Assembly (NCBI GenBank): GCA_041687455.1
Contig: JAWLBY010000002.1
Span: 124,001 to 188,000, forward strand
DNA length: 64,000 nucleotides
DNA from: JAWLBY01 sp041687455
GTDB taxonomy: Bacteria; Pseudomonadota; Gammaproteobacteria; Xanthomonadales; Xanthomonadaceae
Reading direction: 5' to 3'
A program made the translations under genes and the position numbers. Shown one piece after another: positions 10,001-17,596 of this stretch (position 1 is the first letter of the stretch; the number at the start of each line of letters is the position of its first letter). The notes beneath the pieces are model-generated. The model was given only the letters and a program-made list of their open reading frames with translations, did no database searches and was not told where the DNA came from.

Positions 10001-10216
10001 CAGGCATCGGTCGACGCGCTGATTGCAGCGCTCGAACATGCCTGCGAATACGACGAGCGGCGGATCGGTATCGTTCCGAACGACGCTGAGGCGGTCGCGG
10101 CTACCGTGATCTACGGAGCCGGGACGCTCGAGATCGACGACGAGCTAGGGTTCGGGCCGCGCGATACGGCCAACCGCCTGCAGTCCGTCACGCTCGAGCT
10201 GGAGGCCGCGCCGTGA
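7016..10216 (+). CDS. Large phage distal tail protein, function unknown
   Basis: This 1066-residue protein starts at GTG. I do not recognise the family. The N-terminal 130 residues are a Ser/Thr/Gly-rich beta domain (VTLSGSYTGESDATFDVEV). Residues about 380-420 hold a Cys cluster (CVTS, then CGCEDMPLEGQP). A helical region follows at about 500-640. Residues about 680-870 carry two or three repeated beta modules built around 'GDxxxITI/VFSVE'. The C-terminal 70 residues resemble the end of a distal-tail or hub protein. It overlaps the next gene by GTGA. Position after the tape measure implies a tail-tip or baseplate role. Confidence 0.6.
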   Translation: MKYLTNDRNIARTADIAVSAVMASQTVYRTDTADKVGGGAVTLSGSYTGESDATFDVEVADDAGTAPVVSEPAFTGVGNGTMTGLSADVGVASQQVVVTLEDLGTETTHAYAPFQSVTLQAKAAGPGGNDITVTVDASALVSTVTKFALRDQIRAEQNEYIGDHWNFGASTLNVDGTIPAGALRLRFGDDPQVYRQYRRYVSGRYVYGFSPAPVRDVAAGSPVYTVTGERTVTISDGVTTEVATGITTLYDLLSWIRANSSLVAVDGVVQVDRKPSGQSVTDLSVYTQPYVASTIREGTNFIRRAAIGLTADATAPTETLQIICADPTLPGGERWDVIGDVSGALRSAYTAETYANGPYRFTIPAIPLPPPRLRSSGSAKLEPESSRDPAPQMCVTSLIPGAQARSKTYTFVWQTRSADCGCEDMPLEGQPDDWILGVETDDGEPMSAIPAALQTRLQTLYDWRSGFVTANTALLAGTTVVDDNGASTPGDLTTVTSGKYPQEADTAGGSHRYERVSAVLKADRVDIDASKQAVAIFHGALAQIYNELEDVPAAAATEWDAAMTDLATDFGVIDGNVGSEFWRKYSAMVEGTTEWSYAGLIQLGTTFLTQEFDIYLERYRARMDKVLVLAGIEPDFDNATREGNSVWRDHGGSAWFVSQDGLLPLQPGHYYHSARMERNAAGRERPVSTQEFGIGITVGCGLVAGDKLYITIDAAGSVQPAYQQGDIITAQITRAVPLVLGGGQTGDDTLRFSVIGSAAGDLGPYDLTMDEFPYSSGGIEFTISRGGIGFALGDRFVFSVEAARFRYRRDGGEWSSAANIAPTVALSDGLTATFTPSTAPNWVPGDRWTFAAEAINGPDKMRRPTAGAYRWDSATVIEISAGDTVGGIALLDHTIQAGATITIEGSDNGFATTPLNEAITWRAGNIWHPVDAAFAEYRITINGGGSIGWLYIGDPLQMQVRTGAVEMGKIVKRQRLPSPVTRSGLGVQVEHEALTQASVDALIAALEHACEYDERRIGIVPNDAEAVAATVIYGAGTLEIDDELGFGPRDTANRLQSVTLELEAAP

Positions 10217-10521
10217 TCCTGACGATCGAAGGCCAGCCGCGCCGGCAGTTCCACCGTCCGCGCCAGACGACGCTGATCGACTACACGGTGGCGCATCACG
10301 CGCTGCTGCGGTCAGTGTCGCTGCTGCGCGATGACTCGGCTGGCGAGGTGGCGCACCTGACCGTCGAGCTGGACAACACAGGACTGGCCTGTAGCGCGAT
10401 GTTCTCCACGCCGCCTGCGGCCGCGTCCGCCGCCCTGACTGCGGCCGGAGACGTTTTCGCCGGGATCGTGCAGGCCATCACGATCACCCCAGACGGGTGC
10501 TCGCTGGAGATCGGCGCGTGA
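10213..10521 (+). CDS. Small distal tail-module protein
   Basis: This 102-residue protein starts with GTG inside the stop of the previous gene (GTGA) and ends by giving GTGA to the next. It has alternating beta strands (VAHLTVELDNTGLACS) and an Ala-rich helix. Such small proteins between large distal-tail genes are often hub components or chaperones. No motif lets me choose. The double overlap strongly supports co-translation with its neighbours. Confidence 0.55.
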   Translation: MILTIEGQPRRQFHRPRQTTLIDYTVAHHALLRSVSLLRDDSAGEVAHLTVELDNTGLACSAMFSTPPAAASAALTAAGDVFAGIVQAITITPDGCSLEIGA

Positions 10522-11795
10522 GGCTGGCCGATCCTCTGCCGTTGCGCACGTCGGTAGTTTGGCCTGGCTACCGTGAATCTACCCCGCTCGCGCACCGTTA
10601 CGGGTCGACCGGCGGCGCGTTGGTGCAGTACGACGACACCCGGCGCGTTTTCGTTTGGGCTGACCACGCCGTTCGCGCTATCGACTCTGTGCTGATCGGG
10701 GGGCAGCCGGCCGGCAACTGGATCTGGCGAAACGCTCCGGACAGCACTGGCCGAACTGTGGCGTTCGTCGAGTTCGAGGAATCGCCGGATGAGGGCGCGG
10801 ACGTCGTGGCCCATGGGCGAGGGAAGCTGCACCCGCGCACGGGCCAGTTGCTGACGAATCCGGGCGACCTGCTGTGGGACATCCTCGCCAACGTCTCGGG
10901 TCTGGACGTGACTGAGGGCGACATAGCGGAATTCAGGTCAGATGCCGCGCGGCTCGGGATTGTGATCGCAGGCTCGCTCGGACAGCGTGACCCGATCAGG
11001 TCCATCGTGCGCGGCGTGTGTGCATCGATCGGCGCGATCTATTCCCCGAGCACACCCGGGCTGGCCAGATTCTGGCCTGGCGGGGCCGGCCGGGTATCGG
11101 TTGCTACGGCCGAGGCAAGGCACAACGCCCAGGCATCGTGGCAGCTAGGGGACGTCGTGACCGGCCTGCGCATCGAGTTCGATGTGCAGGACGGGCAATC
11201 TCGTCAGATGATCGAGCTGCGTGCGCCATCGGCCGCGCATAGGTTCGGCGAGCGGACAGCCAATGCCATATTCGACTGGGTGGCAGATGCCCGCGTCGCG
11301 CATGCGATCGGAGTGCGCCTGCTGCGGCAGTCTGCCCGGCCGCAGTGGCTGGTGTCGGTGAGCGGGATAGAGCGGGTGCTGTCGATCGGCGACACGATCA
11401 CGCTCAATCACCCGGCACTTCCCGTCAGCGGGGATGCCATGGTGCTGGCGCGAGAGGCAGATCTCGAGGCAGTGCGCTCAGCGGTTGTCGTGCGTGTGCC
11501 CGTCGGCGATGTCCCGGCGGTGGAAATCGTCCGTCAAACCGCACGCAGCGAGGTCAATGCCTACGCAGGCGCGAGCGTCCAGACGGTCGGCGGCGAGCGA
11601 GTGCTCACGTTGCAAGAAGAGGACTCAAGGCCGATCAGCAGCGCACAGGTCACGCTGGACGGTCAGTGGACGCGCCAGACCGATGGCGCAGGGCGTGTCG
11701 CATTCCCAGCATCGCTCATGCCTCCAGGCGAGCATTCCCTGCTGATCGTAACGTCTGACGGCCGGCGTCTGACCACTGTTGTGGTGGTGCAGTGA
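10518..11795 (+). CDS. Phage tail hub/baseplate-like protein with C-terminal Ig-like domain
   Basis: This is a 425-residue protein if started at the GTG that overlaps the upstream stop as GTGA; an in-frame ATG-type start 21 bases upstream is less likely. Residues about 20-330 look like a beta-rich tail hub (VQYDDTRRVFVWADHAVRA; RDPIRSIVRGVCASIGAIY). The last 75 residues form a separate domain like the carboxypeptidase-regulatory or Ig-like modules on phage surface proteins (AQVTLDGQWTRQTDGAGRVA). It probably lies at the tail tip. The next gene starts within its stop codon. Confidence 0.6.
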   Translation: MRLADPLPLRTSVVWPGYRESTPLAHRYGSTGGALVQYDDTRRVFVWADHAVRAIDSVLIGGQPAGNWIWRNAPDSTGRTVAFVEFEESPDEGADVVAHGRGKLHPRTGQLLTNPGDLLWDILANVSGLDVTEGDIAEFRSDAARLGIVIAGSLGQRDPIRSIVRGVCASIGAIYSPSTPGLARFWPGGAGRVSVATAEARHNAQASWQLGDVVTGLRIEFDVQDGQSRQMIELRAPSAAHRFGERTANAIFDWVADARVAHAIGVRLLRQSARPQWLVSVSGIERVLSIGDTITLNHPALPVSGDAMVLAREADLEAVRSAVVVRVPVGDVPAVEIVRQTARSEVNAYAGASVQTVGGERVLTLQEEDSRPISSAQVTLDGQWTRQTDGAGRVAFPASLMPPGEHSLLIVTSDGRRLTTVVVVQ

Positions 11796-12898
11796 GACGC
11801 TTTCGGCTGCGGTCGTCGGCCGCCGGCGGCGGTTCGTTGCGGTTAGGCGTGTCTTTGCCACCCTTGACCGCTCTCGCAGCAGGATCGGCAACCGGAGATT
11901 TTGAGGCCGGATTTGTCGAAGGCACCAGCACGACCGCGTCGACTGTTCACGCGCTTTCCCCGGACGGACGAAAGGCTGTCGTGGAAAGCGACGGGGCGTA
12001 CGAGCTGCATACAGATGGCGGAATAGTTCCCCTCGACTTCGGGTCTTGGCTACGGTTTGGGGCATTCAAGTTTTCGTCCGATTCTAGTGTTTTGATAACC
12101 ACGCTTAGACACCAAGACACAGTAGACAGAAGGTCCGGAGCGGTAATCGATCAGGTTACCGGAGGTGTTTATCTGCTGAAAAATACAGGCACGTATGAGA
12201 CTGAGGTGCTTGCGCTGTCGCCAGATGGAAAGACGATTTGCTGTTCCGCTTATCCTGCGGGGTCGTTCCTTGTTGTAGGGCACTATTACTACAGAATCGA
12301 AACGGACGAATTCACAAATAGCGGACTGTCGTCTGCCTCGCGGGTTTTTGCACTAGGCAATGACGATGCGATCTATTTCTCATACGGTTACCCGGCAATG
12401 CTGGGTCGCTATCTGGGTGGATCGACTGAAGGTCTTGCAGATGTGCATGATCTGCTTCAAACACGGATCAGCTTCGACGAAACGCAGAGCACCTTTGCCG
12501 CGATCGCATACACCTATGATCGGTTGTACCTGGTCGACAATGTTGGAAATCGCACCGATCTAGGCATCCCGGACGGTTACGACGAAATAGAAATGTCGTA
12601 CAACGGTGACGGCATGAGCCGCAACGGGAAGTACATCACGGGTTGGGTGCATAATCCGGCAAATGACACCTACGATGCGTTTGTGTGGTCGCAGGCCGAC
12701 GGGTTTGTGATTCTGCAAAAGCCGGAGGGCTATGCACACGCATTCGCCTACAACGTGTCTAACGACGGAATGGTCATTTCAGGTGATGTAGACACTGCCG
12801 TCTGGGATTATCGAGCGTGCATCTGGTCGCGCTCTCAAGCCGCCAGTGTGGCTACCCCGCAAGCATCCAGCGGCCTACGGGTAAGGATCGGTAGATGA
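11792..12898 (+). CDS. Beta-propeller/HAF-repeat-like tail-tip protein, candidate receptor binder
   Basis: This 368-residue protein starts at GTG, overlapping the previous stop. It contains spaced repeats of the form SPDGxxxV or S(N/R)(D/N)GxxIxG (ALSPDGRKAVVES, ALSPDGKTICC, SRNGKYITGW, SNDGMVISGD) and ends with a W-rich blade (AVWDYRACIWS). This is the pattern of HAF-type or WD-like propellers. As the last tail gene it is the best candidate for receptor recognition. Its base composition is visibly AT-richer than its neighbours between about 12,060 and 12,800, and it uses rarer codons. Both suggest separate acquisition by module exchange. Confidence 0.55.
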   Translation: MRRFRLRSSAAGGGSLRLGVSLPPLTALAAGSATGDFEAGFVEGTSTTASTVHALSPDGRKAVVESDGAYELHTDGGIVPLDFGSWLRFGAFKFSSDSSVLITTLRHQDTVDRRSGAVIDQVTGGVYLLKNTGTYETEVLALSPDGKTICCSAYPAGSFLVVGHYYYRIETDEFTNSGLSSASRVFALGNDDAIYFSYGYPAMLGRYLGGSTEGLADVHDLLQTRISFDETQSTFAAIAYTYDRLYLVDNVGNRTDLGIPDGYDEIEMSYNGDGMSRNGKYITGWVHNPANDTYDAFVWSQADGFVILQKPEGYAHAFAYNVSNDGMVISGDVDTAVWDYRACIWSRSQAASVATPQASSGLRVRIGR

Positions 12899-13029
12899 TC
12901 ACATTCAGTTTTCGCCGCGCTCGCTCAGCTCCGCCACCGGCGGCCGCGACGTGCTCGCTATGCCAGCGGCTGCGTCAAGCCATGCGCGCCGCCCGGGACG
13001 CAGTACGTCGCCCAGTCGGACATCAGTGA
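12895..13029 (+). CDS. Short frame coupled to the last tail gene, possibly a truncated phage gene
   Basis: An ATG overlaps the previous stop as ATGA and opens 44 codons (MITFSFRRARSAPPPAAATC...). It continues the start-stop overlap chain of the phage operon, but its 3' half lies antisense to the integrase gene. The first 15 or so codons may be the intact start of a further tail gene that was cut when the integrase end was joined here. Alternatively it may be chance. Confidence 0.3.
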   Translation: MITFSFRRARSAPPPAAATCSLCQRLRQAMRAARDAVRRPVGHQ

Positions 13030-14163
13030 GCGCCGCTTGTCGAACAGGTCCGTCCGCCGGTAGACCGCCTCGACCTTGCTCTCCAGCGTGTGCGCGAGGG
13101 CCTGCTCGGCGATCTCGCGTGCGTAGCTGGTGCAGTCGGCCGCCCAGTCGCGGAACGTCGAGCGGAATCCGTGGGTATGCACGCCGGGCCGGATCTCGTT
13201 CAGTTGTTTCAGCATCGCCGCGGTGGTGATCGGGCGGCCGCGCCTGCCGCCCGGGAACACGAACGGCTCGTCGTCGACCAGGGGTAGCTGGCGCAGCATT
13301 TCGACGAGCCCCGGCGCGAGCGGGACACGGTGCGCCCTACCGGCCTTCATCCGCTCGGCCGGGATGACCCAGACACCCGCGTCGAGATCGAACTCCGCCC
13401 AGGTCGCCGCCGCGGCCTCGTTCGGCCGGGTTGCGGTCAGCGTTACCAGCTCGAGCGCGCGCGCCGCGGTGGTCTGCTTGGCCCGTAGCGCCTCCATGAA
13501 CGCCGGCACGTCGGCGTAGGGGAGGGCACGCCGGTTGGTCACCTTTTTCAGCCTGGTCGGCGCCGGCAGCAGCTTGGCCAAGTGCCCGCGCCAGCGCGCT
13601 GGGTTCTCGCCGGTCCGCATGCCGCGCACGGCCGCCCAGTCGAGCACGGCCTCGATCCGCTGCCGGACGCGGGTGGCCGTCTCGGTCTTTGTGTTCCAGA
13701 TCGGGGTCAGTACGCCGACGACTGCGGCCGTGTCGATGTCGTCGACCGCCATCGGCAGCATGGATGCGGCGTACGTGTTCAGGGTCGCGTCCCACTGTGC
13801 GGCGTGTTTGGCGTTCCGCCAACTGGTGCGGTGCGCCTCGATGTAGGCCTGCGCGCAGGCCTCGAACGTCGTCCTGGCGTGCTGTGCCGCGCGAGCGCGA
13901 TCGCGCTCGGCGATCGGGTCGATGTCGTCCAGCAGTTGCCTGCGGCAGATCGCGGCGCGCTCGCGGGCGTCGGCGAGCGGCACCAGCGACAGCGGCCCGA
14001 GCCCCATCTCGCGCGACTTGCCGCGGATGGTGTACCGGAAGATCCACGACTTCGCACCGGTGGCCGAAACCTGCAGGTACAGGCCGGCCCCGTCGGGGTG
14101 ATACCCTGCCCGCGTTGCCGTCTGGACGGCACGCGCCGACAGACGATTGACCGCTCTCGCCAT
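12958..14163 (-). CDS. int: P4-type tyrosine integrase
   Basis: This is a site-specific recombinase that inserts and excises the prophage. The N-terminal domain shows the P4-integrase DUF4102 pattern (HPDGAGLYLQVSATGAKSW; MGLGPLSLVPLADAR). The catalytic set is complete when numbered from the chosen start: Arg246 (TATRPNE), Lys273 (ERMKAG), His331 and Arg334 (HTHGFR), His358 (LAHTLESK) and nucleophile Tyr368 (VYRRTDLFDKRR). I start at the ATG at 14163 because it fits the family length of about 400. An in-frame start at 14262 would add 33 unsupported residues. The gene converges on the tail operon and its 5' end faces host DNA. Confidence 0.92.
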   Translation of the reverse strand: MARAVNRLSARAVQTATRAGYHPDGAGLYLQVSATGAKSWIFRYTIRGKSREMGLGPLSLVPLADARERAAICRRQLLDDIDPIAERDRARAAQHARTTFEACAQAYIEAHRTSWRNAKHAAQWDATLNTYAASMLPMAVDDIDTAAVVGVLTPIWNTKTETATRVRQRIEAVLDWAAVRGMRTGENPARWRGHLAKLLPAPTRLKKVTNRRALPYADVPAFMEALRAKQTTAARALELVTLTATRPNEAAAATWAEFDLDAGVWVIPAERMKAGRAHRVPLAPGLVEMLRQLPLVDDEPFVFPGGRRGRPITTAAMLKQLNEIRPGVHTHGFRSTFRDWAADCTSYAREIAEQALAHTLESKVEAVYRRTDLFDKRRSLMSDWATYCVPGGAHGLTQPLA

Positions 14164-14170
14164 CCGATAG

Positions 14171-14192
14171 CTACCCACGTTTCTACCCACGT
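14171..14192. repeat. Tandem direct repeat upstream of the integrase
   Basis: CTACCCACGT occurs twice, 12 bases apart (14171-14180 and 14183-14192), starting eight bases upstream of the integrase ATG. Short direct repeats next to int are typical of arm-type integrase binding sites or an int operator. Which of these applies cannot be told from sequence. Confidence 0.5.
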
Positions 14193-14535
14193 CGGCGACG
14201 CGGATTACGCCGGATCGTAGCGGTCTATCCCGGAGAGGCGCAACCGCTAAGCGATTGATCAAGCAGGCGGTCCCGGCCTGGTGCGGTCAATGTCGGACCG
14301 CGCCTGCGCTGCCTCCCTCTCCGCCATTTTTTCGCTGTCCCCACCCAACGGTTCGACCAGGCGCAACAGGCGGCAGCCGGCCGCATCACGGCCGTTCGCG
14401 ATGCGCAGCTCGACTGCGCCGCGCTCCGCGAACCGTCCGCTCCGCTGGCGTGGGGCATCGGCGTTCGATCGCGGCGCGACGTCGGCCTTGCACAGCGCTT
14501 AGAATCGCCGCCATTCGTTCGCGTGCAGGACAGTC
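14193..14535. other. Prophage-host boundary region without a gene
   Basis: About 340 bases between the integrase and the DUF6165 gene have no convincing coding frame in either direction. No tRNA is seen. Since the integrase start faces this side, the attachment core may lie here, but the left end of the prophage is outside the window, so no duplicated core can be matched. A TAGAAT hexamer (14500-14505) lies 36 bases before the DUF6165 start and could be its -10 box. Confidence 0.4.
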
Positions 14536-14934
14536 ATGTCGGAAATCCTGGTCCCGGTGTCGTTCGGCGAGTTGCTCGACAAGATCGCCATCCTCGAAAT
14601 CAAGTCCGAGCGGATGTCCGATCCGGCCAAGCTCGCCAATGTGCGGCGCGAGCTCGATGCGCTGCTGCAGACCTGGGCGCAGTCGCCGGCCTCGGCAGTC
14701 GACATCGCCGGGCTGCGGGCGGCGCTGAAGGCCGTCAACGAACGCCTGTGGGTGATCGAGGACGACATCCGGCTGAAGGAAAAGGCGCAGGCCTTCGACG
14801 CCGAGTTCATCCGACTGGCGCGTGCGGTGTATTTCGAGAACGACGAGCGCGCGCGGATCAAGCGAGACATCAACCTGGCGCTGGGTTCGGCCTACGTCGA
14901 AGAGAAGTCCTACCAGGACTATCGTGCTGGCTGA
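14536..14934 (+). CDS. DUF6165 family protein
   Basis: This 132-residue, mostly helical and charged protein begins with the typical MSEILVPVSFGELLDKI and contains NERLWxIEDDIR and ERARIKRDIN, which I recognise as DUF6165. The function is unknown. Members are commonly found among LPS and polysaccharide genes, as here beside a heptosyltransferase and a Kdo kinase. An AGGA lies six bases before the ATG. It converges with the heptosyltransferase gene. Confidence 0.8.
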   Translation: MSEILVPVSFGELLDKIAILEIKSERMSDPAKLANVRRELDALLQTWAQSPASAVDIAGLRAALKAVNERLWVIEDDIRLKEKAQAFDAEFIRLARAVYFENDERARIKRDINLALGSAYVEEKSYQDYRAG

Positions 14935-14959
14935 CGCCGACTGACGTCGTCCGGCGCGG

Positions 14960-16021
14960 CTAGCGCGGCAGCGTGCGCGGCGCGGCGCGATCGGCGGCGA
15001 AGCGTTCGAACGCCGCGATCACGTCATCGACCGTGATCAGCTCCATCACGCCCGGGAACTCGATCTTGCTGCCCCACGGCAGTGCGGCCGCTGGCTTGCC
15101 GCGGAACCGCCGGGCGGCGTCGTCGTAGCGATCGACGCAGTAGCGGCGGTCCGAGTACGGCCCGCTGCGGTGCGGATTGCTGGCCGCATGCAGTCCGATC
15201 ACCGTGGTGCCGACCGCATTGGCCATGTGCATCGGGCCGGAGTCCGGCGTCAGCACGACCGACGCCCGCGCCAGCACGGCGAGCAACTGCTTCAGCGTGT
15301 CCTTGCCGATCAGGTCGATGGCCGGTTCCCGCATCGCCTGCAGGATCGCGTCGCCCATCTGTCGCTCCAGCGCGCTCGGTCCGCCGCACAGAAGTACCCG
15401 GTAGCCGTGCCGGCGGATGGCGTGGTCGGCGACCGCGGCATAGCCGGCAGCGTGCCAGTTGCGCAGCACATGGCTCGAGCACGGGCTGATCAGCAGCGTC
15501 GGCTGCTCGCCCGGCAGCACCGATTCGGCGAACGCGCGATCGGCATCGGCCACCGGGATGTCCCAGCGAACGTCGGTCTGCCGCAAGCCGAGCGGCTCGA
15601 TGAAGCTGCCGAATGCATCGAGCACGTGCTGACCGTGGCTGGCAGCAATCCGACGGTCGACGAACAGGCCGTGCAGATCCTTCGAGCGGGCGCGGTCGTA
15701 GCCGATCTTCAGATCGGCCGGTACCAGCCCCGCCAGCAGATTGGCGCGCAACGCGACCTGCAGGTGCAGCAGCACGTCGAAGCGCCGGCCGGCCAGTCGC
15801 CGCCGCAGGTCGCGCATCGCGCGCCAGCCGCCGCGCTTGTCGAACGCGATGAATTCGACCCCTTCGATGTCGCCGACCAGACGCTGCTCGAACTTGCCGA
15901 TGATCCAGCTCAGGCGGGTATCGGGCCATGCGCGCTGCAACGTGCGCACCAGCGGCACCGCGTGGGTCACGTCACCGAGCGCGGACAGCCGCAGCAGGCA
16001 CAGCGAGTCCGGTGTGCTCAC
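14960..16021 (-). CDS. LPS heptosyltransferase, glycosyltransferase family 9
   Basis: This 353-residue GT9 enzyme probably transfers ADP-heptose to the inner core of lipopolysaccharide on the cytoplasmic face of the inner membrane (WaaC-like). The N-terminal half opens with LLRLSALGDVTHAVPLVRTL, the classic GT9 acceptor-side motif. The C-terminal half has the nucleotide-sugar site: LLCGGPSALERQ, then LTPDSGPMHMANAVGTTVIGLHA. The start is GTG. It is divergent from kdkA, which acts on the adjacent Kdo residue, so both belong to core assembly. Exact position specificity (heptose I rather than II) is inferred from similarity to WaaC-type openings. Confidence 0.85.
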   Translation of the reverse strand: MSTPDSLCLLRLSALGDVTHAVPLVRTLQRAWPDTRLSWIIGKFEQRLVGDIEGVEFIAFDKRGGWRAMRDLRRRLAGRRFDVLLHLQVALRANLLAGLVPADLKIGYDRARSKDLHGLFVDRRIAASHGQHVLDAFGSFIEPLGLRQTDVRWDIPVADADRAFAESVLPGEQPTLLISPCSSHVLRNWHAAGYAAVADHAIRRHGYRVLLCGGPSALERQMGDAILQAMREPAIDLIGKDTLKQLLAVLARASVVLTPDSGPMHMANAVGTTVIGLHAASNPHRSGPYSDRRYCVDRYDDAARRFRGKPAAALPWGSKIEFPGVMELITVDDVIAAFERFAADRAAPRTLPR

Positions 16022-16023
16022 TT

Positions 16024-16031
16024 GCTACACT
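16024..16031 (+). promoter_or_regulatory. Candidate extended -10 element for kdkA
   Basis: TGCTACACT places an extended -10 (TGC-TACACT) about 50 bases before the kdkA ATG, in the short divergent region. No clear -35 is visible. Confidence 0.35.
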
Positions 16032-16081
16032 GCCGCGATTTCGACACGGGCGCGATCGGCGTGCTGGCCCAGACAGGATTC

Positions 16082-16804
16082 ATGGTCGACGAGACGAGGC
16101 GCGATACGGAGCAGGGTGCGATTCTGTTCGACGCCCGGCGTCTGCCACAAGCCTCGCCGGCACTGCTCGACCCGTCGCACTACGACGCCGATGCGATACA
16201 TGGCCGCGGTGGCCGCGGTGCGGTCTGGTTCGTGGACACGCCTGCAGGCGCGGCGGTACTGCGCCATTACCGGCGCGGCGGCATGGTCGGGCGGCTGGTC
16301 GACGACCGCTATTTCTGGACCGGCGAGAACCGCACCCGGGCATTCCGCGAATTCCGCTTGCTGGCCGAGCTGCATGACCGCGGCCTGTCGGTGCCGCGGC
16401 CGCTGGCGGCCGGTTACCGTCGCGATGGCGCGTTCTATCGCGCCGACCTGCTGATCGAGCGGATTCCCGACACCCACACGCTGGCCGAGCGGATCGACGA
16501 CGTGCTCGGCGATCTGCCGTGCGTCGAGGCGCTCGGCCGGCTGCTCGGACGGTTTCATGCGCAGGGCGTCTGTCATGCCGACCTCAACGCCCACAATCTG
16601 CTGATCGACTCGCGGCGCCGCTGGTGGCTGATCGATTTCGATCGCGGCCGGCTGCGGCGGCCGGCGAACGGCTGGCAGCAGCGTCGGCTGCAGCGTCTGC
16701 AGCGCTCGCTGCGCAAGATCGGCGGCGATCGCCGGCCGAACTGGATGGCCGCCTGGGGCACGCTGCAACTCGCGCACGACGACGAACGGAATCGTTCGCA
16801 GTGA
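16082..16804 (+). CDS. kdkA: 3-deoxy-D-manno-octulosonic acid (Kdo) kinase
   Basis: This is a 240-residue kinase that phosphorylates the 4-OH of Kdo on lipid A at the inner membrane. The sequence has the KdkA/WaaP small-kinase pattern: a Gly-rich loop (GRGGRGAVWFV), VLRHYRRGGMVGRL, YFWTGENRTRAFREF, the catalytic loop HADLNAHNLLID and the metal site LIDFDRGRLR. Length matches KdkA (about 235-250). The frame is open far upstream, but the ATG at 16082 gives the family N-terminus. Its stop overlaps the MBL gene as GTGA. The kinase and divergent heptosyltransferase imply a phosphorylated Kdo-heptose inner core. Confidence 0.88.
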   Translation: MVDETRRDTEQGAILFDARRLPQASPALLDPSHYDADAIHGRGGRGAVWFVDTPAGAAVLRHYRRGGMVGRLVDDRYFWTGENRTRAFREFRLLAELHDRGLSVPRPLAAGYRRDGAFYRADLLIERIPDTHTLAERIDDVLGDLPCVEALGRLLGRFHAQGVCHADLNAHNLLIDSRRRWWLIDFDRGRLRRPANGWQQRRLQRLQRSLRKIGGDRRPNWMAAWGTLQLAHDDERNRSQ

Positions 16805-17559
16805 GCTGGCGACTGCGCTTCCTCGGCGTCGGCAGCGCGATGGCGCCGGAGCTCGGCTCGGCATCCGCGGTGATCGAGTGCGACGACGTGCCGTGCCTGA
16901 TGATCGACTGCGGCTCCGAGGCACTGTCCGCCTTCCGTGCGCAGTACGCCAGCTATCCGGATGCGCTGTTCATCACCCACACGCATTTCGATCACATCGC
17001 CGGCCTCGAACGGCTGTTCGCAGCGACCTGGTTCGACCCGCAGCGGCGCGGCCAGGTCAGGCTGTACGTGCCGGCGACGGTTGTGCCACTGCTGCAGGCG
17101 CGGGTCGCGGACTATCCCGGGGTGCTGGCCGAGGGCGGCGTCAACTTCTGGGACGCGTTCCGGCTGGTGCCGGTCGGGCGCGGCTTCTGGCACCACGGCC
17201 AGTGGTTCGACTGCTTCGCAGCGCGCCATCACGCTCCCGGCAGCGCGTTCGGACTGGCCTTGCGCGGCAGCCTGATCTACACCGGCGATACCCGGCCGAT
17301 CCTCGAGACGCTGACATCGCTCGGCAGCGGCACCGAACTGATTGCGCACGACTGCGGGCTGCACGGCAATCCGTCGCACAGCGGGATCGACGATCTCGAA
17401 CGCGAGTACCCGACCGAACTGCTGCAGCGGCTGGTGCTCTACCACTACGGCTCGGTGGCCGATGGCGACGCGATGGCTGCGCGCGGCCACCGGATCGCCA
17501 GGCGTGGCGACTGCATCGATCTCGCGCTGCCCGAACCGATCGGGTCGGGCGCCGGCTGA
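16801..17559 (+). CDS. MBL-fold metallo-hydrolase
   Basis: This is a 252-residue metallo-beta-lactamase-fold hydrolase starting at GTG inside the kdkA stop. The zinc motif is THTHFDH, and further ligands are likely in RHHAPGS, YTGDTRP and HDCGLHGNPSHS. The arrangement resembles the RNase Z/ElaC-like and PhnP-like branch rather than lactamases, but substrate is not evident. Tight coupling with kdkA suggests joint expression. Whether it acts on envelope precursors is unknown. Confidence 0.75.
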   Translation: MSWRLRFLGVGSAMAPELGSASAVIECDDVPCLMIDCGSEALSAFRAQYASYPDALFITHTHFDHIAGLERLFAATWFDPQRRGQVRLYVPATVVPLLQARVADYPGVLAEGGVNFWDAFRLVPVGRGFWHHGQWFDCFAARHHAPGSAFGLALRGSLIYTGDTRPILETLTSLGSGTELIAHDCGLHGNPSHSGIDDLEREYPTELLQRLVLYHYGSVADGDAMAARGHRIARRGDCIDLALPEPIGSGAG

Positions 17560-17596
17560 TCCCACCGACGCGAATCCCGGATCCGGAACGACGGCG

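Noticed and set aside
14225..14502. Small genes in the prophage-host gap
   Set aside because: Frames on both strands translate to Arg/Ser/Ala-rich sequence with no ribosome site, as expected by chance at this GC.
15170..16081. Long N-terminal extension of kdkA
   Set aside because: It is antisense to the heptosyltransferase, and KdkA homologues are about 240 residues, matching the ATG at 16082.
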